DNA of 34,483 bases from Bacteroidetes bacterium HGW-Bacteroidetes-7 (GTDB taxonomy: Bacteria > Bacteroidota > Bacteroidia > Bacteroidales > UBA932): positions 1 to 34,483 of the forward strand of contig PHDA01000026.1 of the NCBI GenBank assembly GCA_002842465.1, read 5' to 3'. Shown here in pieces: positions 25,167 through 32,607 of the stretch (the stretch's first letter is position 1; each line of letters starts with the position of its first letter). A program made the position numbers and the translations under genes. Below the pieces are notes generated by a model. It was not told the origin of the DNA. It searched no databases and was given only the letters and a program-made list of their open reading frames with translations.

Positions 25167-25655
25167 GATCTATTTTAATTACAAGGTGATAAATGTTATC
25201 AAAAAAAGATAACACATTAATATAAAATAATTGAAATAATTTCGGGAAGAATTTCTCGAAATAAACGATTCAATCTGCAGAAAATGCAGGTTAATTAAGC
25301 TGTAATTAAAAATTTCAGAACTTTTCTCATAATTCAAATAATTGAGCGCAAAAATAAAAATTAATAATAGTTTGCACATATTATTGTTTTCTCAAACAGC
25401 ATATATATACTCTGAAAGTGAATTTAAAGGCTGTACACGAGACTCACTTGATATCTTTTCTAAGTGAAGAAGAATTTATTACATCTGATTGACACATTAC
25501 AGATTATTGCATGATGCATCTTGTTACATTAAAATTACCCGACGGCCCCGCGGAACAGCCAGGTAAAGTTGAGACTAAAAGGAAAGAGTCCGGTACAATA
25601 CCGAACTCTTTACAATAATAATTAATATTAATTCGTTCAACTTATGGGGTTCACA
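25167..25655. other. Gene-poor intergenic region before the peptide/lipoprotein cluster
   Basis: No convincing gene lies in these 489 bases. A 66-codon minus-strand frame at 25179-25379 is AT-rich and hydrophobic without homology or a promoter. A 7-bp inverted repeat TGTTATC-A7-GATAACA (25194-25214), 28 bases before the membrane-protein start, could be an operator. The left end holds the structured element at 25564-25658. Confidence 0.5.
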
Positions 25656-25658
25656 TCA
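25564..25658 (-). repeat. 95-bp structured dispersed element, copy 2
   Basis: It matches 5-99 gap-free at about 87 of 95 positions, the match ending at the stop codon of the first FISUMP gene (25656-25658). It contains the inner 13-bp hairpin and an outer AAGTTGA / TCAACTT pairing when read as minus-strand RNA. It is probably the 3' end structure of the long minus-strand transcript. Confidence 0.7.
25575..25611 (-). terminator. Probable terminator of the peptide/FISUMP operon
   Basis: On the minus strand AAAGAGTTCGGTA, a TTG loop and TACCGGACTCTTT form a 13-bp stem with one U-G pair, followed by CCTTTTAGT. The T-run is modest, so termination may be partial. Confidence 0.6.
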
Positions 25659-27191
25659 TTTTAAATCCTTGATGCAACGCACAGAGTGGCCGTATGCACG
25701 GCTGCCAGTGTTTATATTTGAAACGAAATTATTGAAGCTCATGCGGCGAGAGCCAGTTTCATCTACAGTACTCGACCAGTAGCGGCCGGTGGTACCGACT
25801 GTGTAGAACAAACCATTATAGCCGTAGCGTTCGCCTCCTGCTGGTAACTTCAATGGGCTAGCAAAAGCGCCTAAGTAGTTACTGATACTCCAAGTAGATC
25901 TCTCTTCATTAAATTCCGCTTCTGTTGGTAGTCTAAAACCGCTAGGGCATGGGTTGTTGGTACCGCTCCTACCCTGCCATAAGTTGTCGTTCTGTGGAAT
26001 GCGCCAGCCGCCACTGGCGACGAGTATGAAATCACTATGTCCAGGATTATCGGTATCTACTGCTGAGTAGGAGTGTCCAGATGTTCTTAACTGATGCCCA
26101 TCTGAGCCTCTGCCCCATTGGTATATATCACCGTAGGCCTGATCATCATCGAAGCTTGTGGCCACACGTGAGGCTCCAAGATTTCTGTCCATCCAGACCC
26201 GGCCGGTTACACTGATTACCTCTCCTACTTCTACTGTAGAAGCACTTGAAGCATCAACAGAAACCACATATTTGAAGCCACGCTTAAAGCCGTTAACAGG
26301 TGCTTCCTTAAACAAGTGGGTCCAGTTTGTACCATCAACTGAGAGTTCTATGAGGCAGCTACCGGTAGGTATAACAGGATTGATAACCATATATACCTTA
26401 GTGTCAGCATTGGTGGCAGTTAGTGTGGCCGGAGTAGTTAACGTTACTACCACTTCGTTTGATCGCCCCGAACTAATAGTGACAATAGGATAAGCAGCAC
26501 CAGCTGCAGGAGTTGCCTGAGTAATATCAATAGTACCAATACTAAATGCAAGAGTGCGGTTTGCTGAGAGTTTAACAGCCTTTAGTTGTCCTGTACCTTT
26601 TATCTGAAACTCAAGAACTGTAAAGAGATGGTTGTAACTTAGGTTTACATCATTAGCAACCGAATTGGTATTCCCAGGAGAGGTAACTGTTACAGGAGTA
26701 GCAACTAAAAAATCAAGAGCTCCTATATGTGCAGTGCTATTTGCAGCCGATTGAGTTTGTGCTGCCGGAAGCGATACCGGAACAGCTGTTGCTGCCGGAG
26801 AACCTGCTGCATAAGGATAGTAAGCATAGAATGTATGTGAAGCACTCGGAGCACCCCAATACATATTGCCGGTAAAGCTTGATTTGGGACCACTGCTTGT
26901 CGCTGCAAATTCAGAATTGACAACCGGGTCACCACCACCGTCTGTTTGAGTACGAGATGTTGGAGCGAAAATTCCAACTTTATCAGTTGTTGCAACCCAA
27001 GTTGTAACAACACCATTCAGAGTGGTCTTTGTGGTTTCGAGTGAGTGTTCACCGGAAATTTTTATTAACGGCAAACTGGTCTCTGCCCGAGTGTTTTCTT
27101 TTGCACTTTCTTTACTGCAAGAGGCAGGGATAACAACAAGCGCTGATAATAGCATTGACATTATCCATGAATAATTTATTGTACTTTTCAT
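25656..27191 (-). CDS. Fimbrillin-like lipoprotein with C-terminal FISUMP domain (cassette 1)
   Basis: A 511-residue exported lipoprotein. The signal peptide ends at the lipobox VIPASC with Cys25, followed by a charged SKESAKEN stretch that could act as a surface-export signal. Residues about 40-320 form a fimbrillin/Mfa-like part (TTLNGVVTTWVATTDKVGIFAP, FYAYYPYAAG, LDFLVATPV, YNHLFTVLEFQIKG). Residues about 325-508 are a FISUMP domain (GRVWMDRNLGASRVATS, YGDIYQWGRGSDGHQLRTS, NPCPSGFRLPTEAEF, YWSS, SVRCIKD). It is a close paralogue of the protein at 27526-29052, with strong divergence limited to loops in the FISUMP half. A 53-residue peptide gene lies 32 bases upstream in each cassette. It probably sits on the cell surface. 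Confidence 0.85.
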   Translation of the reverse strand: MKSTINYSWIMSMLLSALVVIPASCSKESAKENTRAETSLPLIKISGEHSLETTKTTLNGVVTTWVATTDKVGIFAPTSRTQTDGGGDPVVNSEFAATSSGPKSSFTGNMYWGAPSASHTFYAYYPYAAGSPAATAVPVSLPAAQTQSAANSTAHIGALDFLVATPVTVTSPGNTNSVANDVNLSYNHLFTVLEFQIKGTGQLKAVKLSANRTLAFSIGTIDITQATPAAGAAYPIVTISSGRSNEVVVTLTTPATLTATNADTKVYMVINPVIPTGSCLIELSVDGTNWTHLFKEAPVNGFKRGFKYVVSVDASSASTVEVGEVISVTGRVWMDRNLGASRVATSFDDDQAYGDIYQWGRGSDGHQLRTSGHSYSAVDTDNPGHSDFILVASGGWRIPQNDNLWQGRSGTNNPCPSGFRLPTEAEFNEERSTWSISNYLGAFASPLKLPAGGERYGYNGLFYTVGTTGRYWSSTVDETGSRRMSFNNFVSNINTGSRAYGHSVRCIKDLK

Positions 27192-27223
27192 TTGGTTAGT
27201 TTGATTAGTTTAGTGTTAATAAA

Positions 27224-27385
27224 TTACCATACATCTTCTCCAAAATCAGTGGTAGAATCGGCGAAGCCCTTTTCAACAGAAATTTCAACTACCTCAATAC
27301 AAGGCGGTTCGTAGGATTGGTCGACACCACAGAAATTTGTGAAAATTGCTGTGTCAATTGTGAGTGCTTTTTGTTGTTTAATCAT
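27224..27385 (-). CDS. 53-residue peptide, candidate RiPP-like precursor (cassette 1)
   Basis: A small reading frame, ATG to TAA, starts MIKQQKALTIDTAIF, contains C19 and C29 around GVDQSYEPP and ends SVEKGFADST-TDFGEDVW. The only other copy in the window is at 29090-29251, with 48 of 53 residues identical. The last 29 residues are identical between copies with three synonymous changes and no replacement, while the first 24 carry five replacements, so it is under coding constraint. It has no signal peptide or membrane span. Its location after PqqD, peptidase, kinase and exporter genes suggests a precursor peptide. A small structural or regulatory protein for the lipoprotein is the alternative. 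Confidence 0.72.
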   Translation of the reverse strand: MIKQQKALTIDTAIFTNFCGVDQSYEPPCIEVVEISVEKGFADSTTDFGEDVW

Positions 27386-27525
27386 AGTAATTAAGTATAA
27401 ATGATGAGGTAATAAAATACCTACATCGTGATTTACAATATATTAAAGAGACAGCCAGGTAAAGTGCCTGCAGTATTTAAAGTGATGAAGTATTTGAAGC
27501 GCCTAAAGTGCTAAAAAGTGGACTT
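27386..27525. other. Spacer between the two peptide/FISUMP cassettes
   Basis: The 140 bases hold no gene. TAAAGTG occurs three times (around 27460, 27479 and 27504), and ACAGCCAGGTAAAGT here recurs at about 25555-25569, just past the end of cassette 1. This is consistent with the cassettes having arisen by tandem duplication. No clear terminator or -7 box is seen. Confidence 0.5.
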
Positions 27526-29052
27526 TTAATCCTTAATGCAACGCACAGAGAGGCCGTTAGCACGATAGAGGTTGGCAAAGCTGGCATCGAAATGTAGTAA
27601 GAGCAGATGGCGAGCGCTACTACTAGCTACATTACTCGACCAGTAATGGCCGCCTTCACCAATATTGACGAAGATAGCATTTGCGCCATTGCGGTAACCT
27701 GCTGCGGGAAGTTTTAACGGACTAGCGAAAGCTCCTGCAGAGTTATATGTTGCCCAGGTGGAGCGTTCATTGTTCCATTCAGTTTCAGTTGGTAATCTAA
27801 AACCGCTCGGGCAAGGATTATTTATACCACTCGTGCCCTGCCATAAACTGTTGTCTATAGTATTGAACCAATTATAAGGACTACTAGGGTTATAAATGAA
27901 ATTAGCATGTCCAGGATTAATTGTGCCTAATAAATCGCCGGTTGATGAAGATGTTCTCAACTGATGTCCATCGGTTAGCCTGCCCCATTGGTATAAATCG
28001 CCATAAGCATCTGCATCGTCTATACTTGTAGCCACACGTGAGGCACCTAAATTTCTGTCCATCCATATACGGCCGGTTACACTGATTACCTCTCCTGCTC
28101 CTAATGTAGAAGCACTTGAAGCATCAACTGAAACCACATATTTTATCCCGCGCTTAAAGCCGCCAACGGGAGCAGACTTTAGTAAGTAAGTCCAGTTTGT
28201 ACCATCAACCGAGAGTTCTACAAGGCAATCACCAGTGGGTGTACCAGGATTGATCACCATATAAACCTTAGTATCGGTGTTTGTGGCAGTAAGTGTAGCA
28301 GGAGTAGTTAATGTTACTACAGCTTCATTCGACTTTCCTGTCTGGCTGGCAAAAGTATAGGCGACATTCGCGGCAGGAGTTGCCTGGGTAATGTTTATTG
28401 TACCACCACTAAAAGCAAGGGTGTTGTTTGCTGATAGTTTAACAGCCTTTAGTTGCCCTGTACCTTTTATCTGAAACTCAAGAACTGTAAAGAGGTGATT
28501 GTATTTAAGGTTTACTTCATCAGCAACCGGATTGGTATTGTTGGGAGATGTGACTGTTACAGGAGTGGCAACTAAAAAATCAAGAGCACCTATGTGCGCA
28601 GTACTATTTGCAGCCGATTGAGTCTGTGCTGCCGGAAGCGATACCGGAACAGCTGTTGAGGCAGGAGAGCCAGCAGCATAAGGATAGTAAGCATAGAATG
28701 TATGCGAAGTATTCGCAGCACCCCAAAACATAGTGCCGACAAAGAATGTGCTGAGAGCACTGGTTGCGGCGAAAAATTGAGTATTGACAATTGTGGGACC
28801 ACCACCTCCTGGCGCCATGCGTGCCTGAGGAGAGTAAATACCCACTATATCAGTATTTGCAACCCAAGAGGTTACAACGCCATCAAGCGTGGTTTTGGTG
28901 TCTATATTTGCGTGGATTCCGGAAATTTTTATTGGCAAATTGGTCTCCGGCTGAGGGTTCTCTTTTGCACTTTCTTTACTGCAAGAGACAGGGATAACAA
29001 CAAGCACGAAAAGCATTGACAGGATCCATGAATAATTTATTGTCTTTTTCAT
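27526..29052 (-). CDS. Fimbrillin-like lipoprotein with C-terminal FISUMP domain (cassette 2)
   Basis: A 508-residue paralogue of the cassette 1 lipoprotein. I place the start at 29052 (MKKTINYSWILSML), because this aligns with its paralogue and gives a clean signal peptide with lipobox VIPVSC (Cys24). The frame stays open upstream to 29154 only by running through the peptide gene in another frame. The fimbrillin-like part is highly conserved between paralogues. The FISUMP part keeps GRIWMDRNLGASRVATS, NPCPSGFRLPTETEW, HYWSS and SVRCIKD, but loops between them differ strongly. It lies 37 bases after the upstream 53-residue peptide gene. Confidence 0.85.
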   Translation of the reverse strand: MKKTINYSWILSMLFVLVVIPVSCSKESAKENPQPETNLPIKISGIHANIDTKTTLDGVVTSWVANTDIVGIYSPQARMAPGGGGPTIVNTQFFAATSALSTFFVGTMFWGAANTSHTFYAYYPYAAGSPASTAVPVSLPAAQTQSAANSTAHIGALDFLVATPVTVTSPNNTNPVADEVNLKYNHLFTVLEFQIKGTGQLKAVKLSANNTLAFSGGTINITQATPAANVAYTFASQTGKSNEAVVTLTTPATLTATNTDTKVYMVINPGTPTGDCLVELSVDGTNWTYLLKSAPVGGFKRGIKYVVSVDASSASTLGAGEVISVTGRIWMDRNLGASRVATSIDDADAYGDLYQWGRLTDGHQLRTSSSTGDLLGTINPGHANFIYNPSSPYNWFNTIDNSLWQGTSGINNPCPSGFRLPTETEWNNERSTWATYNSAGAFASPLKLPAAGYRNGANAIFVNIGEGGHYWSSNVASSSARHLLLLHFDASFANLYRANGLSVRCIKD

Positions 29053-29089
29053 TTTAATAATTTTTAATAATCTTTCTTCTTTTAATAAA

Positions 29090-29251
29090 TTACCATACAT
29101 CTTCTCCAAAATCAGTGGTAGAGTCGGCAAAACCCTTTTCAACAGAAATTTCAACTACCTCAATACAAGGCGGTTCGTAGGGTTGGTCGACACCACAGAT
29201 ATTTGTGAAAACTGATGTGTCAATTGTAAGTGCTTTTTGTTGTTTATTCAT
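29090..29251 (-). CDS. 53-residue peptide, candidate RiPP-like precursor (cassette 2)
   Basis: The second copy of the small peptide starts MNKQQKALTIDTSVF, has C19 and C29, reads VDQPYEPPCIEVVEI in the middle and ends TDFGEDVW. It differs from the first copy at residues 2, 13, 14, 18 and 24 only. It starts 49 bases after the PqqD-like gene and is therefore the first gene behind the maturation genes. Ser/Thr (STT) and Asp/Glu residues near the C-terminus are candidate modification sites for the kinase or nucleotidyltransferase. This is inference. Confidence 0.74.
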   Translation of the reverse strand: MNKQQKALTIDTSVFTNICGVDQPYEPPCIEVVEISVEKGFADSTTDFGEDVW

Positions 29252-29300
29252 AGTAATTAAGTATTAAGTATCAATTGTTTAATATAAATATGAGAATTCA

Positions 29301-29579
29301 TTAATCGGCAGGAGAAATAATCAAATCTGCCTTTATCATTGATTTTATCCAGGCTCCGGCATCAGTTTTTGCCTGTTCTTTTGTAATCCCATATTTACTG
29401 ATTAGCAAATCTTCGGCACACTCATTTTGGAAATCCTTTCCCTGCAAAGAGTTCCACAGAAATTCAGCAGCACTGTTGAGCATCACCACTTTGGTAAGGT
29501 CTACTCCGGCTGCGCCATTAATAACCAGCATCTTCTCTCCGGCAATTTCGCGTATTGTCAAGTTAGGTCTAAGTTTCAT
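29301..29579 (-). CDS. PqqD-like RiPP recognition element protein
   Basis: A 92-residue stand-alone PqqD-family protein. N-terminal strands (LTIREIAGEKMLVI) are followed by LNSAAEFLWNSLQGKDF and a winged-helix part (AEDLLISKYGITKEQAKTDAGAWIKSM), the pattern of PqqD/RRE domains. Known members bind the leader of ribosomally made peptides and present it to modifying enzymes. It lies 16 bases after the peptidase gene and 49 bases before the first 53-residue peptide gene, the strongest context clue that those peptides are substrates. No radical SAM partner is present in the window. Confidence 0.85.
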   Translation of the reverse strand: MKLRPNLTIREIAGEKMLVINGAAGVDLTKVVMLNSAAEFLWNSLQGKDFQNECAEDLLISKYGITKEQAKTDAGAWIKSMIKADLIISPAD

Positions 29580-29595
29580 AAGCGTATCAGTTGTG

Positions 29596-30015
29596 TTATT
29601 TTAAAAGTCTGGAAAAATGAAGTATTATCCTGTTTATAAAAATTCGCCCTCTTCGGAGTGATAATTTAATTAGTCCGATTTTAGGCACCTCGGCCACTGC
29701 AACTACGTCAGAAAAGTCAATTTCTTCTCTCTGTTCAAGAGCATCTCCCTTTGTAATAATCTTTCCACCATGTGCACTATAGCCTTGTATATCAACAATT
29801 CTATGAAGCACAAACGCCTCTCTGTAACGAAAAAGAATGACGTCTCCAACTTTAAGCTCTTCACGAATGAATGGATTGAGGGTAACCACGTCAACACCAT
29901 CAAGAAGTAGCGGACTCATGCTACTGCCACGCACTGTGATACGCACACTGCTTCCTGACTTAAGACCCTCTTCAATAATATTTAGAGCATCAATATTTGG
30001 AATGATCTTTTTCAT
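29596..30015 (-). CDS. S24/S26-family (signal-peptidase-like) peptidase
   Basis: A 139-residue peptidase-fold protein. The nucleophile motif is S31-S32-M33-S34-P35 with S32 as likely nucleophile, followed by LKVGDVILFR and VLHRIV. H71 takes the general-base place as in Ser-His enzymes of the SipW/Sec11 type rather than the Ser-Lys LepB type. IITKGDA gives the next conserved box. It has no N-terminal membrane anchor, with only a basic/hydrophobic tail at the C-terminus (FINRIILHF). The start overlaps the kinase-like gene by four bases (ATGA), so translation is coupled. It is a candidate for removing the leader of the small peptides, since the exporter lacks a peptidase domain. Confidence 0.82.
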   Translation of the reverse strand: MKKIIPNIDALNIIEEGLKSGSSVRITVRGSSMSPLLLDGVDVVTLNPFIREELKVGDVILFRYREAFVLHRIVDIQGYSAHGGKIITKGDALEQREEIDFSDVVAVAEVPKIGLIKLSLRRGRIFINRIILHFSRLLK

Positions 30016-30926
30016 TTATAAAAGGCCTCCTTAACCAGAAAAGCAGCCTCACGATTTGGCAGGCAGTGTAAGTTATAAACCGGTGTGGTTGAGATTACTT
30101 TTGAAATAATTTCGCAAATATGCCCTTCGAAGTAATTGTCTTTCAGAAAAGCCGGAGGGAATGACGGGTATAGCGCGCCAAAAGACTCAAGAGTATTAAG
30201 CTTTTGTAATTCATTGGAAGAGTGTTGCTTAATCCTAACAACTGCCCTTACAGGGTACCTCTCATTTACATATTTTTGCCCTTTTCCACTCCATGGCGAC
30301 CCATGTACACTGGCCTTCTCTCCATCTACACTCAGAATCGGGCTGTCGTCATTCAGAAGCTTACTGCCGGCAATATGTTGCAACCAAAGCTTGGTGTGCG
30401 TGCTTTTGCCGGTTCCCGACTCCCCCAGGAACAAAACAGCACTATTATTATAAATTATCACTGATGAATGGAGAGCAGAGAATTTTCTGGGAATTCCCGT
30501 AAACCCAAGTACCATCCACAAAGAAAATTTCAGGTGGAAAGGGTTTGGAAGGTTAACCCGTCCATTTTCAGAGTCTGGTATTAACCGGCAGCTTACCTTT
30601 GGCGAACCAATCTCCATTGCAAATTCCATCGAAGCATCACCACCTCTTGTTGTAATTGAAAAATAATATTTTCCCCCTTTTTTTCTAAACTTGCAGAAAT
30701 CCTCCTCAAGGTCAAAAGTGTGAATTACCTTACTCTCATCATCTGCCGAAAACAACTCCGACTCATCTGATTCAAACTCTCTAAACAACTGGATTAAAGG
30801 CTCTTTATCATCAGAAGAATCATTGAAATGGACAAAACCGGGGAGCAGCCTGTCAATATTGCCCAGGTAATCGGTATGTATCTCTACAGACTGATCAGCA
30901 ATTTTATAGTTTAATTTATTTTTCAT
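30012..30926 (-). CDS. HPr-kinase-like ATP-binding protein
   Basis: A 304-residue protein related to the HPr kinase/PEP-carboxykinase fold. Walker A is GESGTGKSTHTKLWL near residue 168, followed by a conserved LLNDDSPIL acidic motif and HGSPWSGKGQKYVNE. The N-terminal 130 residues are unlike HprK itself and may bind substrate. Such proteins occur in lasso-peptide and other peptide clusters, where characterised members phosphorylate a serine of the precursor. Here it is sandwiched between exporter and peptidase genes with zero and minus-four base spacing. Phosphorylation of the 53-residue peptide is a reasonable inference, not shown. Confidence 0.83.
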   Translation of the reverse strand: MKNKLNYKIADQSVEIHTDYLGNIDRLLPGFVHFNDSSDDKEPLIQLFREFESDESELFSADDESKVIHTFDLEEDFCKFRKKGGKYYFSITTRGGDASMEFAMEIGSPKVSCRLIPDSENGRVNLPNPFHLKFSLWMVLGFTGIPRKFSALHSSVIIYNNSAVLFLGESGTGKSTHTKLWLQHIAGSKLLNDDSPILSVDGEKASVHGSPWSGKGQKYVNERYPVRAVVRIKQHSSNELQKLNTLESFGALYPSFPPAFLKDNYFEGHICEIISKVISTTPVYNLHCLPNREAAFLVKEAFYK

Positions 30927-32606
30927 TCAACTTAAATCAATTATTCTATCACATATACTAAGCATACTCTCCTTGTGAGAAACAATTACAATAGTCATAT
31001 TTTTCTCCTGAAATGCCGGGTGCTCCAATGTCTTGGTGATTTCGTCCTCTGTTTTACTATCGAGCGCAGAGGTAGGCTCGTCAAGCAGAAACACATCTGC
31101 CTTTTTATATAATGCCCTAGCTATTGCAACTCTCTGCTTTTCTCCACCGGATAAACGGCAGCCATTATCTCCTATTCTGGTATCTATTCCTAGGGGGAGA
31201 CTATCAACCAGACCTTTAAGAGATGCTCGCTCAATAGCCATATTCAACCTTTCGTTATCTGTCTCCTGCGCCAAAACTATATTCTCTGCCAAGGTAGAAT
31301 CCATAATAAATATATCCTGAGATACATATCCTACCCGTTTATGCCATTCGCCTCTGTTTAGCGGACTAAGCAGAGTGTCATCAATATAAATATCCCCTTT
31401 TGAAGGGTTATAAAGTCCAAGCAAAAGGTAAAACAGAGTGCTTTTACCGGAACCGGAATCCCCCTTAATACCAACCTTTTCCCCCTTGGAAATTGTAATA
31501 GAAAAGTTGTTTATTGTAAAATCTCTATCATCATATCCAAAGCAAACATTCCTGAATTCCAGTTTATTATCAAATTTTAATGGAGTACTTGAACAAGGCT
31601 CCTGCTCCATATCTATGTCGGCCTCCTTATGAATGTCTTTAATAATTTCAAGAGTGTACATATTGGATTTTATCACCGAATATTGAGAAACAACAGACCT
31701 CAGAGCAGGCATAAGCTTTAGGGTGGCCACTGCAAAAAGAGCAACCAGCAAACGGAAATCACCACCAGTACTATCAAAAAAGTATCCGGTTAAAATAACT
31801 CCCATGATTACAACTATAACCCCTATCTCAATTAGTCTGGAAGAGATACTCTTAAGGCTTTCTGTTCTCACCCTGTAATTTGAAATCGCATCCAACCCCT
31901 TTTTAAAAACATTTATAAGCTTTGGAAACGAGTTATTTACCTCTACCTCGGCATAGCCCCTGAATGTTTCAATAGTAACCTTCCATTGGTTCTTCTTAGC
32001 CTCATTATCGGACTTACCTGCCCTTTGAAGCTCTCCACCAATTTTCATCTGATAGAAAAGGACAAACGGAATAAAGAGAACAACCTCTATCAGAGCAATA
32101 TAAATGTTCATGTAAGCAAGCGAAGCAACTATCAAAATCGCCAGAATCAGATCCCCTGCCAACGTTATCGCCGGGCTAAGCACGCCAAAAACATATGAGT
32201 AGCAAACACTATTTGTGTTGTGAGAAAGAGCATGAGAACTGCTCTCCTTTATAAAGAGTAAACCTTTGTTATAATAACGGGTAAAAAGAGATTCAGAATA
32301 GTGTGAGAATATTTTTAAAAGAGATCTGTTTTGATGGTTGTTAATCTTGTGCAGAGCATAATTTTTCAATAATGTGAATAACAGAACCACCCCGCAAACC
32401 AACAATAGAAAGGTGCCAAAACTATCGATATTTAATCCGGTATAGATTCGGTTCAACCACTCATTTTTTGAGATTCCGTCCTCTTCAAGCAGAAGCAGCA
32501 AAAGAGGAACAAACAGCGCCAGACCTGCCATCTCAAGAAACGCCCGCACAACAGTTAAAAAAGCCAACACCAACCACTTAAAACCCGCAGGGAATATCTT
32601 TAGCAT
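30927..32606 (-). CDS. ABC exporter (fused membrane and ATPase domains)
   Basis: A 559-residue half-transporter of the peptide/lipid-exporter type. An N-terminal six-helix membrane domain (to about residue 310) is joined to an ATPase domain with Walker A GDSGSGKST, signature LSGGEKQRVAIARALYKKADVFLLDEPTSALD (in parts: LSGGE, then Walker B FLLDEP) and switch His in IVIVSHK. There is no C39 peptidase domain at the N-terminus, so it should export an already cleaved or uncleaved product. It starts one base after the nucleotidyltransferase gene and directly abuts the kinase-like gene. Its substrate is inferred to be the small peptide. Confidence 0.9.
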   Translation of the reverse strand: MLKIFPAGFKWLVLAFLTVVRAFLEMAGLALFVPLLLLLLEEDGISKNEWLNRIYTGLNIDSFGTFLLLVCGVVLLFTLLKNYALHKINNHQNRSLLKIFSHYSESLFTRYYNKGLLFIKESSSHALSHNTNSVCYSYVFGVLSPAITLAGDLILAILIVASLAYMNIYIALIEVVLFIPFVLFYQMKIGGELQRAGKSDNEAKKNQWKVTIETFRGYAEVEVNNSFPKLINVFKKGLDAISNYRVRTESLKSISSRLIEIGVIVVIMGVILTGYFFDSTGGDFRLLVALFAVATLKLMPALRSVVSQYSVIKSNMYTLEIIKDIHKEADIDMEQEPCSSTPLKFDNKLEFRNVCFGYDDRDFTINNFSITISKGEKVGIKGDSGSGKSTLFYLLLGLYNPSKGDIYIDDTLLSPLNRGEWHKRVGYVSQDIFIMDSTLAENIVLAQETDNERLNMAIERASLKGLVDSLPLGIDTRIGDNGCRLSGGEKQRVAIARALYKKADVFLLDEPTSALDSKTEDEITKTLEHPAFQEKNMTIVIVSHKESMLSICDRIIDLS

Positions 32607-32607
32607 A

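Noticed and set aside
25179-25379. 66-residue hydrophobic minus-strand frame
   Set aside because: It is AT-rich with no recognisable promoter, no family resemblance and no conserved neighbour. It could be a tiny membrane protein but I cannot support it.
25509-25616. 35-codon plus-strand frame running through the structured element
   Set aside because: The matching frame in the copy at 5-99 is interrupted by a stop codon, so it is not conserved as coding sequence.
29052-29154. Upstream extension of the cassette 2 lipoprotein by 34 residues
   Set aside because: It overlaps the 53-residue peptide gene in another frame and would bury the signal peptide. The paralogue in cassette 1 supports the start at 29052.
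29301-32606. Lasso-peptide biosynthesis cluster
   Set aside because: PqqD, kinase, nucleotidyltransferase and exporter fit, but no asparagine-synthetase-like cyclase or transglutaminase-type leader peptidase is present. The small peptides end in TDFGEDVW without a recognisable lasso core.
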